DNA of 64,000 bases from Oceanospirillales bacterium (GTDB lineage: Bacteria > Pseudomonadota > Gammaproteobacteria > Pseudomonadales > Balneatricaceae), in contig JAAEYW010000016.1 in NCBI GenBank assembly GCA_018223185.1, positions 1 through 64,000 of the forward strand, in the 5' to 3' direction. The notes under the pieces are model-generated. The model searched no databases. It was not told where the DNA came from and saw nothing but the letters and a program-made list of their open reading frames with translations. The position numbers and the translations under genes were made by a program. Each line of letters starts with the position of its first letter. Position 1 is the first letter of the stretch. Shown here piece after piece: positions 35,648-46,128 of the stretch.

Positions 35648-36778
35648 TCAGGCTGTTTGTAATACCAGCCGACTTCGTTGTGCCAGCAGCAGATAGACCG
35701 CAGCGTAGATAGCGATAACCAGCAAACCCACCCATTCAATGTTGAAGGGGGTGAACTGGTAGGCCAGGATCAGACCATACATGAGCACAAAGTTGCCCAG
35801 CATATAGCGGGCCTTACCGAAACGTTCGACAGTGATATCCATATTTGAGGTATAAAGACGGATCAGTGAATCGAGCGAATTGATGACAAACACAATGCCG
35901 ACAAAGACCATCGCCAGGTTCAGCATATAGGTAATTTCGATAGCGTTAATGTAGTGGTAATAAAGTACTGAGAACCAGATGGCCAGCGGGATCGACGGAA
36001 TAACTAACAGTGCTGCACACAACTGCCAGGTTTTCAGACCCCCAACGAAGCGGGCGACGAACTGGCCAATCATAATACTCCAGCTAAACCACCAGAACAG
36101 GTAGAACTGATGATAGTCAGAGATAGGCCGGGTGAACTGGTCGATATGGGTGAAGTAGCCGCCAATGTTTGCCATTGTTTGTAGTAGTTCGCCAAACCCT
36201 AAACCGGGTGCATTCATCATCACCGCTGCGATGAGGGCAAAAAATAACCAGGTAGATGCGACACTCAGCACTTTGATGTAGCTGATATCGGTGCTGGAAA
36301 AGACCGCCAGCGCAACGACCAGTGCTGTCAGCCCAAAACGAACCGGGTCAGAGATATCCGGAACATAACTTGGCAGATAGTCGAGGAACAGGAAACCGGT
36401 AAATGCACAGGTTCCCATGATCACGATATTGTTAACAAACTTAATCAGCGTTTTTTCAAACAACTGTACTTTCGGTTCGATGACGCAGAAGTAGAACGTG
36501 GTGAGAAAGTAGAACCCCCAGACCAGAAACCCCCAGAAACCGAATTCAATCGCCAGCGGGTTGGTGAACTGATACACCTCTTCACTCGCATAGGTTGGAA
36601 ACTCAGTCAGTGGAAACATGATGAGCCCGACATCCAGTCCGGAGGTAAACAGGATTGCAATAAAGGCAAACAAAGAGCTTGGTATTGCCCCTTTACAGAT
36701 AACGTTACCTGCTTTTATAACAATAAACCCTGATGTCAGAAGTGCCGCTAAAATAGCGACGGTTAATATAGTAGTCAT
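35648..36778 (-). CDS. Compact BCCT-like transporter
   Basis: A 376-residue membrane protein with about ten segments. WWFSWSIMIGQFVARFVGG matches the WWxSWxPFVGxFIARISRG signature of betaine/choline/carnitine transporters, and FTSGLDVGLIMF and STDISYIKVLSVASTWLFFAL align with other BCCT landmarks. It is far shorter than the usual 500-700 residues and lacks the first helices. GAGGA 8 bases before the ATG supports the start. It follows choV by 78 bases. It is probably a divergent or compact BCCT subfamily; substrate is presumably choline or betaine. Confidence 0.7.
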   Translation of the reverse strand: MTTILTVAILAALLTSGFIVIKAGNVICKGAIPSSLFAFIAILFTSGLDVGLIMFPLTEFPTYASEEVYQFTNPLAIEFGFWGFLVWGFYFLTTFYFCVIEPKVQLFEKTLIKFVNNIVIMGTCAFTGFLFLDYLPSYVPDISDPVRFGLTALVVALAVFSSTDISYIKVLSVASTWLFFALIAAVMMNAPGLGFGELLQTMANIGGYFTHIDQFTRPISDYHQFYLFWWFSWSIMIGQFVARFVGGLKTWQLCAALLVIPSIPLAIWFSVLYYHYINAIEITYMLNLAMVFVGIVFVINSLDSLIRLYTSNMDITVERFGKARYMLGNFVLMYGLILAYQFTPFNIEWVGLLVIAIYAAVYLLLAQRSRLVLQTA

Positions 36779-36856
36779 TCAGACTATCCTCTTATTTTTC
36801 TTATATTCAGGCCGAAGGCCGGCCAGTAATCGCATAGAACATAACGTTATTGACGC

Positions 36857-38065
36857 TTATAACGTTGTCGCACCGGCCTCCGTTGACGTGAAGTGTTTGC
36901 CCAGTAGTGCATGATAGAAATCCTTATCGGAGAGGATGCCAACCAGACTGTTCTGCTCATTCAGCAGCACCGGATGTCCGGTGCGATAACGGATCTCGAT
37001 TGCCTGACGCATTGAGATATCCGGTGTCGCCATCACCAGAGCCTGTTCAGGTAACTGATCGATATTCTGACCCTCCTGCCAGTGGTGCAGCTCCAGCGGT
37101 ATGCCCTGACGACTGGCAAAGACTACCTGGCCTGAAGTGTTGGTGCTGACACAGGTGTTGTCGTTGCGGTTGAGCACCAGCATATCTTCAAGATGCTCAA
37201 GTTCACAGACGCGGGTCATCAGTGAGCGGCCCTTGAGTACGTTGAGCGGGTTGGTATGGGCCACAAACTCTTCGACATAGGCGTTTATCGGATTGAGCAC
37301 AATATCTTCGGGCTTGCCGTGCTGAATGATCTGTGCCGATTCCATAATGGCAATATTGGTGCCTATTTTCAGGGCTTCATCCAGATCATGGCTGACAAAC
37401 AGAATGGTTTTATTTAAATGTTGTTGCAGTTCAATCAGCTCATCCTGCAGCTGACTGCGGATCAGTGGATCCAGAGCCGAAAAAGGCTCATCCATGAGCA
37501 ATATGTCGCTGTCCATAGCGAAGGCTCTGGCTAAACCAACCCGTTGCTGCATCCCGCCGGACAGTTCATGGGCGAATTTATTACTCCACTCATGCAGTCC
37601 GACCATCTCCAGTTTTTCCATCGCTTTGGCGCGACGCTCCTGTTTGCCCATACCCTGCATCTCAAGTCCGAATGCGACGTTATCCAGTACTGTCAGCCAG
37701 GGCATCAGCGCGAAGTTTTGAAATACCATAGAGATGCGACGGGTACGCATATGACGCAGAGTTTCTTTATCACAGGTACCGATATCGACCATCTGGTCAC
37801 CGTCCCGGACCAGCAGCTCACCGCGGCTGATCGGATTTAACCCATTGACGGCCCGTAGCAGACTGGATTTACCCGAGCCGGACAGCCCCATCAGGACGCA
37901 GATCTCCCCCTCGGCCACCTCAATACTGGCGTTATGCACCCCGACGACATTACCTCCAAGATCGATGATCTCCTGTCGGGTTTTGCCCTGATCAAGCAGT
38001 TCGAGGCTGGCTTGAGCCTTGTCGCCGAAAACCACATCCAGATTGCGAATACTGATAGCAGACAT
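36857..38065 (-). CDS. choV: Choline/glycine betaine ABC transporter ATP-binding protein
   Basis: A 402-residue ATPase of the ProV/OpuAA/ChoV group. The N-terminal segment EIIDLGGNVVGVHNASIEV precedes Walker A GLSGSGKSS, signature LSGGMQQRVGLARA and Walker B ILLMDEPFSALD. The C-terminal part contains CBS-like domains (MRQAIEIRYRTGHPVLLNEQNSLVGILSDKDF), which in relatives sense osmotic state. Two bases separate it from choW. Confidence 0.88.
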   Translation of the reverse strand: MSAISIRNLDVVFGDKAQASLELLDQGKTRQEIIDLGGNVVGVHNASIEVAEGEICVLMGLSGSGKSSLLRAVNGLNPISRGELLVRDGDQMVDIGTCDKETLRHMRTRRISMVFQNFALMPWLTVLDNVAFGLEMQGMGKQERRAKAMEKLEMVGLHEWSNKFAHELSGGMQQRVGLARAFAMDSDILLMDEPFSALDPLIRSQLQDELIELQQHLNKTILFVSHDLDEALKIGTNIAIMESAQIIQHGKPEDIVLNPINAYVEEFVAHTNPLNVLKGRSLMTRVCELEHLEDMLVLNRNDNTCVSTNTSGQVVFASRQGIPLELHHWQEGQNIDQLPEQALVMATPDISMRQAIEIRYRTGHPVLLNEQNSLVGILSDKDFYHALLGKHFTSTEAGATTL

Positions 38066-38067
38066 GA

Positions 38068-38913
38068 TTAACTTTCCTCTTTTGAACCCGGGGCTTTAAA
38101 AATACGGTCAAGGATGATTGCAACCAGAACAATCGCCAGTCCCGCTTCAAAGCCCTGAGATATATTGACAGTGTTGAGTGCACGTATAACCGGTTTACCC
38201 AGACCATCAGCGCCCACCAGAGCGGCAATCACCACCATCGATAGTGACAGCATGATGCACTGGGTGATCCCTGCCATGATGCTGGGCATCGCAGCGGGTA
38301 ATTCCACCTTAAACAGTAACTTCGATGGTGTCGCCCCAAAGGCTTTTCCCGCCTCGATCAGGCTTTCCGGAACCTTGCTGATACCCAGATAGGTCAGGCG
38401 GATAGGTGCTGCAATGGCAAAAATAATGGTGGAGATCAGTCCGGGTACAACACCCAGCCCAAACAGCACCAGAGTCGGAATCAGATACACAAAGGTCGGA
38501 ATAGTCTGCATCATATCCAGTATCGGCCGCAGAAAAGTGTAGAGCCGGGGTTTATGTGCTGCCAGAATTCCGATTGGAACGCCCATCATAACGGATAGCG
38601 TGGTGGCCGTGAGAACCAGGACGAAGGTTTCCAGCATCTCCTGCCAGTAGCCCAGATTCAAAATCAGCAGTAGAGCAATTACCACAAAGATAACCAGAGG
38701 TATGCTCTTGTGGAGCGCCCAGGCGAGTGCTGCAGTCATGATCATCGGAACATAGGGCGGAAACCACTGGAATATCTCTACCACTGAGAGGATCAGCCAT
38801 TCCAGCGATACTGAGATCGCATCAAAGAAGCCCGCTGCATTATATGTAAGCCAGTCAACGAAGGCTTCCATCCAGCTACCCAGGGGGATTTTGTGTTCTG
38901 TAATCCAGTTCAT
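38068..38913 (-). CDS. choW: Choline/glycine betaine ABC transporter permease
   Basis: A 281-residue permease with about seven membrane helices and the cytoplasmic EAA-type loop (LIEAGKAFGATPSKLLFKVELPAAMPSIMAG) that contacts the ATPase. Sequence type is ProW/ChoW. It is immediately upstream of choV and downstream of choX, from which it is separated by a stable stem-loop. Confidence 0.9.
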   Translation of the reverse strand: MNWITEHKIPLGSWMEAFVDWLTYNAAGFFDAISVSLEWLILSVVEIFQWFPPYVPMIMTAALAWALHKSIPLVIFVVIALLLILNLGYWQEMLETFVLVLTATTLSVMMGVPIGILAAHKPRLYTFLRPILDMMQTIPTFVYLIPTLVLFGLGVVPGLISTIIFAIAAPIRLTYLGISKVPESLIEAGKAFGATPSKLLFKVELPAAMPSIMAGITQCIMLSLSMVVIAALVGADGLGKPVIRALNTVNISQGFEAGLAIVLVAIILDRIFKAPGSKEES

Positions 38914-38939
38914 ACGGCTGCCTTTTTTACAGTTAGACT

Positions 38940-38973
38940 GCCGGCATTCAACTCAGAGCTGTTGAATGCCGGC
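38940..38973 (-). other. Stem-loop between choX and choW
   Basis: GCCGGCATTCAAC pairs perfectly with GTTGAATGCCGGC across 8 bases. There is no T-run. A hairpin just after a periplasmic-binding-protein gene commonly protects that part of the message and raises its yield relative to the permease. Confidence 0.6.
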
Positions 38974-39078
38974 GGTGAGAAACAATCCCGCAGTCAGATT
39001 ACGTGTCAGTCATTTAATCTGACGGCGGTTGAACAGTATTGATACCTGAGCCCTCAGCGAGGGTTGTGTATCAGTGCT

Positions 39079-40056
39079 TTAAAGTTCGAGATGCGCACGA
39101 ACCGCGGCCAGTGCATCGCCGCCATCTACTGTGGTAACGCCTTCCAGCCAGTCGTTAAGAACCTCTGGGTGAGTTTTCAGCCAGGCACGGGCAGCGGCAT
39201 CAGGCTTCAGGCCATCGTCCAGAATAGAGCCCATGATTTTGTTTTCCATCTCCAGAGTGAAAGAGAGATTTTTCAGCAGGTGACCCACATTCGGACATAT
39301 CTCAGTGTAGTTCTGACGAACATTGGTATACACATTTGCGCCACCATAGTTAGCACCGAAGAAATCATCGCCGCCCGACAGGTATTCCATCTCAATGTTA
39401 GCGTTCATCGGATGAGGCGCCCAGCCGAGGAATACAACCCACTGATCACGTTTAGCGGCACGGGAGACCTGAGAGATCATCCCGGCTTCACTTGATTCAA
39501 CCAGTTTGAATCCCTTCAGGCCGAAGGCATCATCATCGATCATGCTCTGAATCAGACGGTTGCCATCGTTGCCTGGCTCTATACCGTAGATCCGGTCTTT
39601 GAGCTTATCTTTAAACTTTGCAATGTCGGCAAAGCTTTTCAGCCCGGCGTCATAGGCGTATTTAGGGACTGCCAGGGTATATTTCGCCCCCTCAAGGTTG
39701 GCCCGGATGGTTTCAACCGTACCGGCATCGCGGTATTTAGCGATATCGCCCTCCATGGTTGGCATCCAGTTACCCAGGAATACATCAATGTCGGCATTCG
39801 CCAGAGAGGTATAGGTGACCGGCACTGACAACAGTTGAGTGGAGGGTGTATAACCAAGACCGGCAACAAGCTCACTGGTCACGGCGGTGGTTGCTGTAAT
39901 GTCAGTCCAGCCAACATCTGAAAAACGTACATTTTTACACTGTCCTGCGAATGCGCCTGAGGCAGTGAAACTGATGGCTACAGCCAGTCCCAGTGCTGTT
40001 GAGGCACTCTTGAACAGGGAAAATTTCAGGTTGGTTTTTTTCCGTCGTGTCGTCAT
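39079..40056 (-). CDS. choX: Choline/glycine betaine ABC transporter substrate-binding protein
   Basis: A 325-residue periplasmic binding protein. It has a long basic N-region and signal (TALGLAVAISFTASGAFAG), then CKNVRFSDVGWTDITATTAVTSELVAGLGY and DVFLGNWMPTMEGDI, typical of ChoX. Aromatic residues and the second-half QWVVFLGWAPHPMNA are consistent with binding a trimethylammonium ligand. The ATG at 40056 is used; the longer frame to 40146 gives a non-signal N-terminus. It heads choXWV. Confidence 0.9.
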   Translation of the reverse strand: MTTRRKKTNLKFSLFKSASTALGLAVAISFTASGAFAGQCKNVRFSDVGWTDITATTAVTSELVAGLGYTPSTQLLSVPVTYTSLANADIDVFLGNWMPTMEGDIAKYRDAGTVETIRANLEGAKYTLAVPKYAYDAGLKSFADIAKFKDKLKDRIYGIEPGNDGNRLIQSMIDDDAFGLKGFKLVESSEAGMISQVSRAAKRDQWVVFLGWAPHPMNANIEMEYLSGGDDFFGANYGGANVYTNVRQNYTEICPNVGHLLKNLSFTLEMENKIMGSILDDGLKPDAAARAWLKTHPEVLNDWLEGVTTVDGGDALAAVRAHLEL

Positions 40057-40188
40057 TGATGCATACCCTTCGTTAAGTAATTTTGTTTGTGCTATCTGTT
40101 CTCTTATCCAATTATTGATTTCGAGCTGCACCGGATTACAGTGCAACCAGAGGCAGAATGTCAGCCTGCCTGTCAGTTTTTAACTGTG

Positions 40189-41886
40189 TTAAATCAGTTG
40201 TCTTTTTGCGGTGCCCAGTCGTTGCCGCGTCTGCCACTGTTCATCAATCCAGACATCAGCGTCTGTCGCCGCCAGTGCGGGTTTACCCAGAATCATATCG
40301 GTCGCTTTTTCCGCCACCATAATGGTGGGAGCATTGAGGTTACCGTTAGGAATTGTCGGGAAGACCGAGGAGTCCACAACGCGCAGCCCCTGAATACCGA
40401 TAACCCTGCACTGGTTGTCAACCACCGCCAGCGGGTCATTTTCGTCGCCCATTTTGCAGCTGCATGAGGGGTGGTAGGCGCTTTCAACGTTTTCACGCAC
40501 CCACTGGTCGATCTCTGCATCTGAGGTTATATGCGCACCGGGCTGAATCTCGTCTCCCCGGTATGCATCCATCGCGGGCTGATTAAGCAGTTCACGGGTG
40601 AGGCGGATGGTATCGCGCCAGTCCTGCTTATCCTGCTCTGTGCTGATGTAGTTAAAGAGGATTCCGGGCTTTGCTTCCGGGTCAGCAGACTTTATCCAGA
40701 TTCGTCCGCGGCTTTCCGGTTTGTTGGGGCCTACGTGTACCTGAAAACCATGCCCTTCGATCGCTTTGCCACCATCGTAACGCATCGCTGCCGGCAGAAA
40801 GTGATACTGGATATTGGGCCATTTAAGACCGGCTCTTGAACGGATAAAGCCACAGGACTCGAAATGATTGGTCGCGCCCAGTCCATCTTTAAACAGCATC
40901 CAGCGGGTACCGATCATTCCTTTGCTGATCAGATCGAGTTTACTGTTCAGAGTGATCGGCTGTTTACAGTGATACTGGAAATACACTTCCAGGTGGTCCT
41001 GAAGATTTTCACCGACGCCGGGCAGGTGGTGGATAACATCGACCCCGGCATCGTGAAGCACTTTTTCCGGACCAATACCGGACAGTTGCAGCAGTTGGGG
41101 TGAACCGACAGAACCGGCCGCCAGAATCACCTCCTTAGTGGCTGTGACTTCTGTGATCTGACCATTTTTCTCATACTCGATACCGACCGCACGTTTACCT
41201 TCCATGACGATTTTTCGGGTCAGCACTTTGCTGATCAGGGTCAGGTTGCTGCGCTTCAGCGCATCCCGCAGGTAAGCATTCGACGTGGAGGCGCGCACGC
41301 CGTTTTTAACGGTCATATGCATCGGGCCAAAACCTTCCTGACGGTAACCGTTGTAATCCTCTGTGGCTGGGTATCCGGCATCTTTACCCGCATCAATAAA
41401 GGCCTGATAGAGCGGGTTGAGCTTCATATCATTGCCGCCGCAGGTGCTGAGTGGGCCGGTTGTTCCCCGGTATTGATCCCCGCCCTGATCCCAGCTTTCG
41501 GCTTTTTTGAAATAGGGCAGGCAGTGCTGATAACCCCAGCCTTTAGCGCCGTGTTCCTGCCATTCATCGAAATCACAGGCGTGACCGCGAACGTAGACCA
41601 TACCGTTAATGGACGAGCCACCACCTAATACCTTACCCCGTGGGCAGTGCATTGAGCGGCCGTCCAGGTGTGGCTCATTCTCGGTATGAAACTGCCAGGC
41701 GTAACGTGGTGTATTCATAGGATAGGAGAGAGCGGTGGGCATCTGGATAAAGATACTTTTATCAGTGCCGCCTGCTTCAAGGATCAGCACGCTGTGCTGA
41801 CCATCTTCGGTCAGTCTGTTGGCCAGGACGCAACCGGCGGAGCCTGCGCCAACAATGATGTAATCGTACGCTTTCTGGTCTGTCAT
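40189..41886 (-). CDS. betA: Choline dehydrogenase
   Basis: A 565-residue GMC-family flavoenzyme oxidising choline to betaine aldehyde. The FAD fold is [21 protein letters not shown]; other family blocks are [37 protein letters not shown], and [13 protein letters not shown] with the catalytic His region. The ATG at 41886 begins [15 protein letters not shown]; upstream codons are extra. It is 25 bases from betB and 132 bases from choX. Confidence 0.93.
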   Translation of the reverse strand: MTDQKAYDYIIVGAGSAGCVLANRLTEDGQHSVLILEAGGTDKSIFIQMPTALSYPMNTPRYAWQFHTENEPHLDGRSMHCPRGKVLGGGSSINGMVYVRGHACDFDEWQEHGAKGWGYQHCLPYFKKAESWDQGGDQYRGTTGPLSTCGGNDMKLNPLYQAFIDAGKDAGYPATEDYNGYRQEGFGPMHMTVKNGVRASTSNAYLRDALKRSNLTLISKVLTRKIVMEGKRAVGIEYEKNGQITEVTATKEVILAAGSVGSPQLLQLSGIGPEKVLHDAGVDVIHHLPGVGENLQDHLEVYFQYHCKQPITLNSKLDLISKGMIGTRWMLFKDGLGATNHFESCGFIRSRAGLKWPNIQYHFLPAAMRYDGGKAIEGHGFQVHVGPNKPESRGRIWIKSADPEAKPGILFNYISTEQDKQDWRDTIRLTRELLNQPAMDAYRGDEIQPGAHITSDAEIDQWVRENVESAYHPSCSCKMGDENDPLAVVDNQCRVIGIQGLRVVDSSVFPTIPNGNLNAPTIMVAEKATDMILGKPALAATDADVWIDEQWQTRQRLGTAKRQLI

Positions 41887-41911
41887 ACTGCTACCGCTAA
41901 ATAATAAACTG

Positions 41912-43369
41912 TTACTGGTAAGGACACTCAACATCGCCCAGTTCGACATAAACACTCTTGACCTGAGTGTAGTGATTCAGTGTTTCGATGCCGTTCTCTC
42001 TGCCAATACCGGACTGCTTGTATCCGCCAACCGGCATCTCTGCGGGAGAGGCACCCCAGGTATTGATCCAGCAGATACCCGCCTGCAGCTGTGCGATTAC
42101 CCGGTGAGCACGGGAAAAGTTGGTCGAGAAAACGCCGGCCGCCAGTCCATACCCGGTATCGTTGGCACGCCGGATCACCTCTGCTTCGTCACTAAAGCGC
42201 AGAATCGACATGACCGGTCCGAAGATCTCCTCTTTGACGTTCGGCATCTCATCGGTGCAATCGGCAAAGACGGTCGGTTTAACAAAGTTCCCCTTGTTCA
42301 GGCCATTTTCCAGCGCCCGCTCGCCGCCACACACCAGCCGGGCACCGGCATCTTTAGCCGCAGAGATAAAGCCCAGTACTTTTTCCATATGGTTTGCCGA
42401 GATCAGAGCACCGACCTGCGTGTTCAGGTCGGTCGGGTCGCCAATAATCATCCGTTGGGTACGCTCTGCTACCTTGCTGACAAATTCATCGTAGATAGTG
42501 TCGTGGACAAATACCCGGGTACCGTTGGTGCAGACCTCACCCTGGGTGTAGAAGTTGGCCAGCAGTGCACCAGACACTGCATTATCGATAGCGGCGTCAT
42601 CAAAAACGATCAGAGGCGACTTGCCTCCCAGTTCCATCGTGACCTCTTTCAGAGAGCCTGCCGCATCGGCCATCACTTTCTTTCCGGTACCGCATTCGCC
42701 GGTGAACGAGACTTTAGCAATCTCCGGGTGCCGGGAAAGGGCCTGGCCTACGCGATAATCCCCCTGCACAACATTGAATACACCGTCAGGGAGGCCAGCT
42801 TCGGTGAATATCTCAGCGAGCTTAAGTACGCTCAGGGGCGTTTCTTCCGAGGGTTTAAATATCATGCAGTTACCCGCCGCCAGAGCGGGGCCGGATTTCC
42901 ACATAGCGATCTGAATAGGGTAGTTCCAGGCACCGATTCCGGCACAGATGCCCAGCGGCTCGCGGCGACTATAGAAGAAGTTTGTGCCGCCCAGATCCTG
43001 TTGTTGCCCATGAATTGTCGCAGCCAGGCCCGCGTAGTATTCGATGACATCTGCCCCGGTGACGATATCTACGCAGTTGGCTTCCTGTAACGGTTTACCG
43101 GTGTCCAGTACTTCCAGCATCGCCAGTTCATCGTTACGTTCACGCAGGATAGCAACCGTACGCATCAGAATCCGGCCCCGTTCGGCGCCGCTCATCGCAG
43201 ACCAGACCTTAAAACCCTCTTGGGCAGATGCAACTGCCAGATCAACATCGGCCAGTGAAGCCTGCTGAACGTCTGCCAGCACCTCTCCGGTTGCCGGGTT
43301 GAGTGTGGTAAATGTCTCACCCGAGGTCGCGTCCTGATAACGGCCATTTATATATAGAGCTTTTTGCAT
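41912..43369 (-). CDS. betB: Betaine aldehyde dehydrogenase
   Basis: A 485-residue aldehyde dehydrogenase that makes glycine betaine from betaine aldehyde. [35 protein letters not shown] and [17 protein letters not shown] (nucleophile Cys) match BetB, as does the ending [19 protein letters not shown]. It is first in the betB-betA-choXWV order. The region upstream (43370-43480) must hold the promoter and, by family precedent, a BetI site. Confidence 0.93.
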   Translation of the reverse strand: MQKALYINGRYQDATSGETFTTLNPATGEVLADVQQASLADVDLAVASAQEGFKVWSAMSGAERGRILMRTVAILRERNDELAMLEVLDTGKPLQEANCVDIVTGADVIEYYAGLAATIHGQQQDLGGTNFFYSRREPLGICAGIGAWNYPIQIAMWKSGPALAAGNCMIFKPSEETPLSVLKLAEIFTEAGLPDGVFNVVQGDYRVGQALSRHPEIAKVSFTGECGTGKKVMADAAGSLKEVTMELGGKSPLIVFDDAAIDNAVSGALLANFYTQGEVCTNGTRVFVHDTIYDEFVSKVAERTQRMIIGDPTDLNTQVGALISANHMEKVLGFISAAKDAGARLVCGGERALENGLNKGNFVKPTVFADCTDEMPNVKEEIFGPVMSILRFSDEAEVIRRANDTGYGLAAGVFSTNFSRAHRVIAQLQAGICWINTWGASPAEMPVGGYKQSGIGRENGIETLNHYTQVKSVYVELGDVECPYQ

Positions 43370-44024
43370 CGGTATGTGTCTCGCTTTTCACTGCCTGTTA
43401 TTTCCACAAGGCAACGATATTAGTATTCAACTGACGCTAATAAAGGTGCAGTAACTTAGCGTTGTAAGGTGTGCATATCTGCAAACCTTTTTTATTAATT
43501 GATCGTTTAATTAAAAATAATACTGGCTATTTTTCAGACGAATGTCAAAAAAGAAGGGTGTCGTTTTTAGAACCTGAATAGTTTCAATGGTGGTTTTTTT
43601 ATGATGAATTTTTAGCCGGATTTGAATTTCTTATTATAAAATATTGATTCGTATAGATTAATTTTTATTGTTTATCTGGTTGATTTTTGCGCATCTGTTT
43701 TTTTCTTGTCGTAAAAAGATATTTATCTGACGCGAATGGGCAGCACTGCTGGGCAGTACATCTGAACATGACACATGTATATATGACGTGGGATGTCGTT
43801 CGAAGGCTTTTAGAAGGGGAGATGTCAGAAGATCAGAGTACTGAACCAACGGATTGCAGAATCCGTTGTGCGGTATCTCAGTAGTGTTGCTTCTGCCGTG
43901 CGGCACTGGGTGTTATAAAGGAACGGATGAGGTAATGAAGCAGATCAAAGGGGTCAAAGCCGAATGCCACTCAGTTAAGGTGCATTAGTCCAGACTAAAT
44001 CTGACCCTTTGAATCGCTGGCGCA
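43370..44024. other. Long AT-rich intergenic region between betB and the LysR gene
   Basis: 655 bases with no convincing gene. The stretch 43480-43690 is unusually AT-rich. Two short overlapping frames (43687-43884 plus, 43658-43906 minus) lack a ribosome site or family features. The right end carries a small transposon-like remnant (separate entry). Confidence 0.6.
43940..44015. mobile_element. Small inverted-repeat remnant (MITE-like)
   Basis: The ends GATCAAAGGGGTCA (near 43940) and TGACCCTTTGAATC (near 44003) are near-perfect inverted repeats about 75 bases apart. The interior contains GAATGCCACTCAGTTAAGG, a string reminiscent of ends of IS4-type elements. There is no transposase. It is probably a non-coding remnant or MITE. 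Confidence 0.4.
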
Positions 44025-44942
44025 TTAATCGTGGTTTTGATGTAACAAAGCTAACAGCCACTGCAGCCCCGGGTCATTTGAGTAGAGCGGGTGGTGCAGG
44101 GTCACCATCTCAATTCCGGGTATTCCTGTGGGGGGCGAAATCAGCCTGACGGGCAGCATCTCAGCAAATAACAGTGCCATCTGCCGGGGCAGGGTCATAA
44201 TCGCTTCAGTGGCGGCCACAATGCGTGCGCCGGCCATGTAGTTAACGGTGCGGGCGATAAAGGTTCGCTGCAGGTGTTGCTGAGCTAACCACTGATCAAT
44301 CTGATCGGAAGTTACCCCGGCGAGATCTGAGAACACGACATGGTTTAGCTGGCAGTAGGTTGCCAGCGACAGCTGTTGTTTAATCTGTGTGTTCCCCTGC
44401 GCTACCAGGCAGGCGAGAGGTTCGCTGTGCCAGGGGTGGCTGATCAGCAGCGGATCGACCGGCTGTTTGGTATCCAGTCCGGCAAGCAGATCTATCTCGC
44501 CGTTTTCCAGTTGTTTCAGGTTGCCATCTTTACGAATAACTTCAATCTGGATACGGATGCCGGGTGCCGTTTTTTGCAGATTTTTCATCAGCAGTGGCAG
44601 CGTCAGCGCTTCAAAGAAATCGGTGCTGGCGATGGTAAAACAGCGGTCTGAACTCGATGGATCAAAGGGCGCTGGTGGACTCAGACTGTGCTCAATCATA
44701 CGGATCGCCTGACGAATCTCGGGCAGCATTGCGCTTGCGCGGGGGGTTAGCCTGAGACCGTTGCCGGAACGCACCAATAACGGGTCATCCAGCTGCTGTC
44801 TCAACCGGTTGAGTGCATGGCTCATGGCTGACTGGCTGAGAAACATACGCTGTGCGGCACGGCTGACATGACACTCTGTCAGCAACGCTTCAAGCAGGAG
44901 TAGCAGGTTGAGGTCGAACTGACGTAGCGATTTCATTGGCAT
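44025..44942 (-). CDS. LysR-family regulator
   Basis: A 305-residue LysR protein. The N-terminal HTH is DLNLLLLLEALLTECHVSRAAQRMFLSQSAMSHALNRLRQQLDDPLLV, followed by the periplasmic-binding-like effector domain (RCFTIASTDFFEALTLPLLMK). It is divergent from agmatinase with a 174-base spacer, so agmatinase control by an amine or guanidino compound is likely. Start codons at 44942 and 44936 are both possible. Confidence 0.88.
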   Translation of the reverse strand: MPMKSLRQFDLNLLLLLEALLTECHVSRAAQRMFLSQSAMSHALNRLRQQLDDPLLVRSGNGLRLTPRASAMLPEIRQAIRMIEHSLSPPAPFDPSSSDRCFTIASTDFFEALTLPLLMKNLQKTAPGIRIQIEVIRKDGNLKQLENGEIDLLAGLDTKQPVDPLLISHPWHSEPLACLVAQGNTQIKQQLSLATYCQLNHVVFSDLAGVTSDQIDQWLAQQHLQRTFIARTVNYMAGARIVAATEAIMTLPRQMALLFAEMLPVRLISPPTGIPGIEMVTLHHPLYSNDPGLQWLLALLHQNHD

Positions 44943-45031
44943 CTGTTTGTCTGTGTGATTTTTTTAAATAGCTCATTGAAAAGAAGCTTACTTAAATAGC
45001 GTGTGTAAAGTGCATCATGGTATTAATTGTG

Positions 45032-45056
45032 TGCATGTGGTTATTATAACTATGCA
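45032..45056. promoter_or_regulatory. Candidate LysR operator
   Basis: TGCAT (45032) and ATGCA (45052) flank the perfect inner palindrome GTTATTATAAC (45040-45050) in the spacer between the LysR gene and agmatinase. Nested dyads with AT-rich centres are typical of LysR sites. Confidence 0.5.
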
Positions 45057-45116
45057 TTTCAATAATTATAGTCGGAGTAGTAAGCTGGCCCGAGTTGAAT
45101 TTAAGTGGGGTTACCA

Positions 45117-46061
45117 ATGTCTGATATTGCAAATAACGTAGCGAATGCTGATCTGCCGATCTATGGCTCACTGGGGATGACTTTTATGGAGTTTCCGGTG
45201 GTGAGTGATCTGACCACGTCTGATGCGGATGTGATTGTTGCCGGAGTGCCGTTTGATATGGCGACCTCAGGTCGTTCCGGTGCCCGCTTCGGGCCACAGG
45301 GGGTGCGTCAGGCTTCAGCTCAGCTAATCTGGGAAGGCGCGCGCTGGCCGTGGCAGTTCGCTCTGGATGACCATCTGAAAGTGGCAGATTCGGGCAATGT
45401 ATTGTTTAAGCATGGTGAGCCGCAGACGATGGTGGATAACCTTCAGGCTCATATCAGCGCTATCCTGAATGCAGGTAAATCTTCGCTGACCCTGGGTGGC
45501 GATCACTTTATTACCCTGCCGGTCTTGCGTGCCTATGCTAAAAAACATGGGCCACTGGCGCTGATCCATTTCGATGCCCATACCGATACCTATTCCGGAG
45601 GCACTAAATATGATCACGGCACGCTGTTTCATCATGCTGTAGAAGAGGGGCTGGTGGACACGGAACACTCTATTCAGATCGGTATCCGCACCGCCTATGA
45701 TGTTGATGGTCACCCCTTTGAGGTGCTGGATGCCGCCTGGGTTGGCGATCATGGCCCGAAGGGTATTCTCGAGCATATTCATGCCCGGGTTGGTGACCGC
45801 AAAGCCTATGTCAGCTTTGATATTGATGGTCTTGACCCTGCTTTTGCACCGGGCACAGGTACCCCGGTATCGGGCGGGATGACGATGGATTGTGCTCTGA
45901 AAGTGATTCGGGGTCTGCAGGGGCTGAATCTGGTGGGGATGGATGTAGTTGAGGTTGCTCCTGCCTATGATCACGCTGAGATCACTTCGCTGGCCGGAGC
46001 CACTCTGGCGCTGGAATACCTTTATGTTGTCGCTGCAAACAGGATGGCTGCGAATAAATAG
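45117..46061 (+). CDS. speB: Agmatinase or related guanidino-acid ureohydrolase
   Basis: A 314-residue manganese ureohydrolase. Metal ligands are in TLGGDHFITLP, HFDAHTDTY and SFDIDGLDPAFAPGTGTP. It would cleave agmatine to putrescine and urea, or guanidinobutyrate to GABA; family paralogs are hard to tell apart by eye. The ATG at 45117 is preferred to the GTG at 45105. The nearby putrescine genes fit an agmatine route, which is an inference. Confidence 0.85.
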   Translation: MSDIANNVANADLPIYGSLGMTFMEFPVVSDLTTSDADVIVAGVPFDMATSGRSGARFGPQGVRQASAQLIWEGARWPWQFALDDHLKVADSGNVLFKHGEPQTMVDNLQAHISAILNAGKSSLTLGGDHFITLPVLRAYAKKHGPLALIHFDAHTDTYSGGTKYDHGTLFHHAVEEGLVDTEHSIQIGIRTAYDVDGHPFEVLDAAWVGDHGPKGILEHIHARVGDRKAYVSFDIDGLDPAFAPGTGTPVSGGMTMDCALKVIRGLQGLNLVGMDVVEVAPAYDHAEITSLAGATLALEYLYVVAANRMAANK

Positions 46062-46093
46062 CGTTGCCTGAAACCGCTTTGCTCACTATCTTT

Positions 46094-46128
46094 GGCTGCT
46101 TATTTGTCTAAATAAGCAGCCTTTTTTT
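46094..46128 (+). terminator. Strong terminator after agmatinase
   Basis: GGCTGCTTATTT pairs with AAATAAGCAGCC around GTCT and is followed by TTTTTTT. The stop codon of the convergent MocR gene lies in its loop. Confidence 0.9.

Noticed and set aside
38940-38973. Terminator between choX and choW
   Set aside because: The stem is strong but no T-run follows on the minus strand, so it is listed as a stabilising stem-loop.
43658-43906. Short overlapping frames on both strands in the betB-LysR spacer
   Set aside because: No ribosome site, AT-rich context and no family features; overlapping opposite-strand frames are most likely chance.
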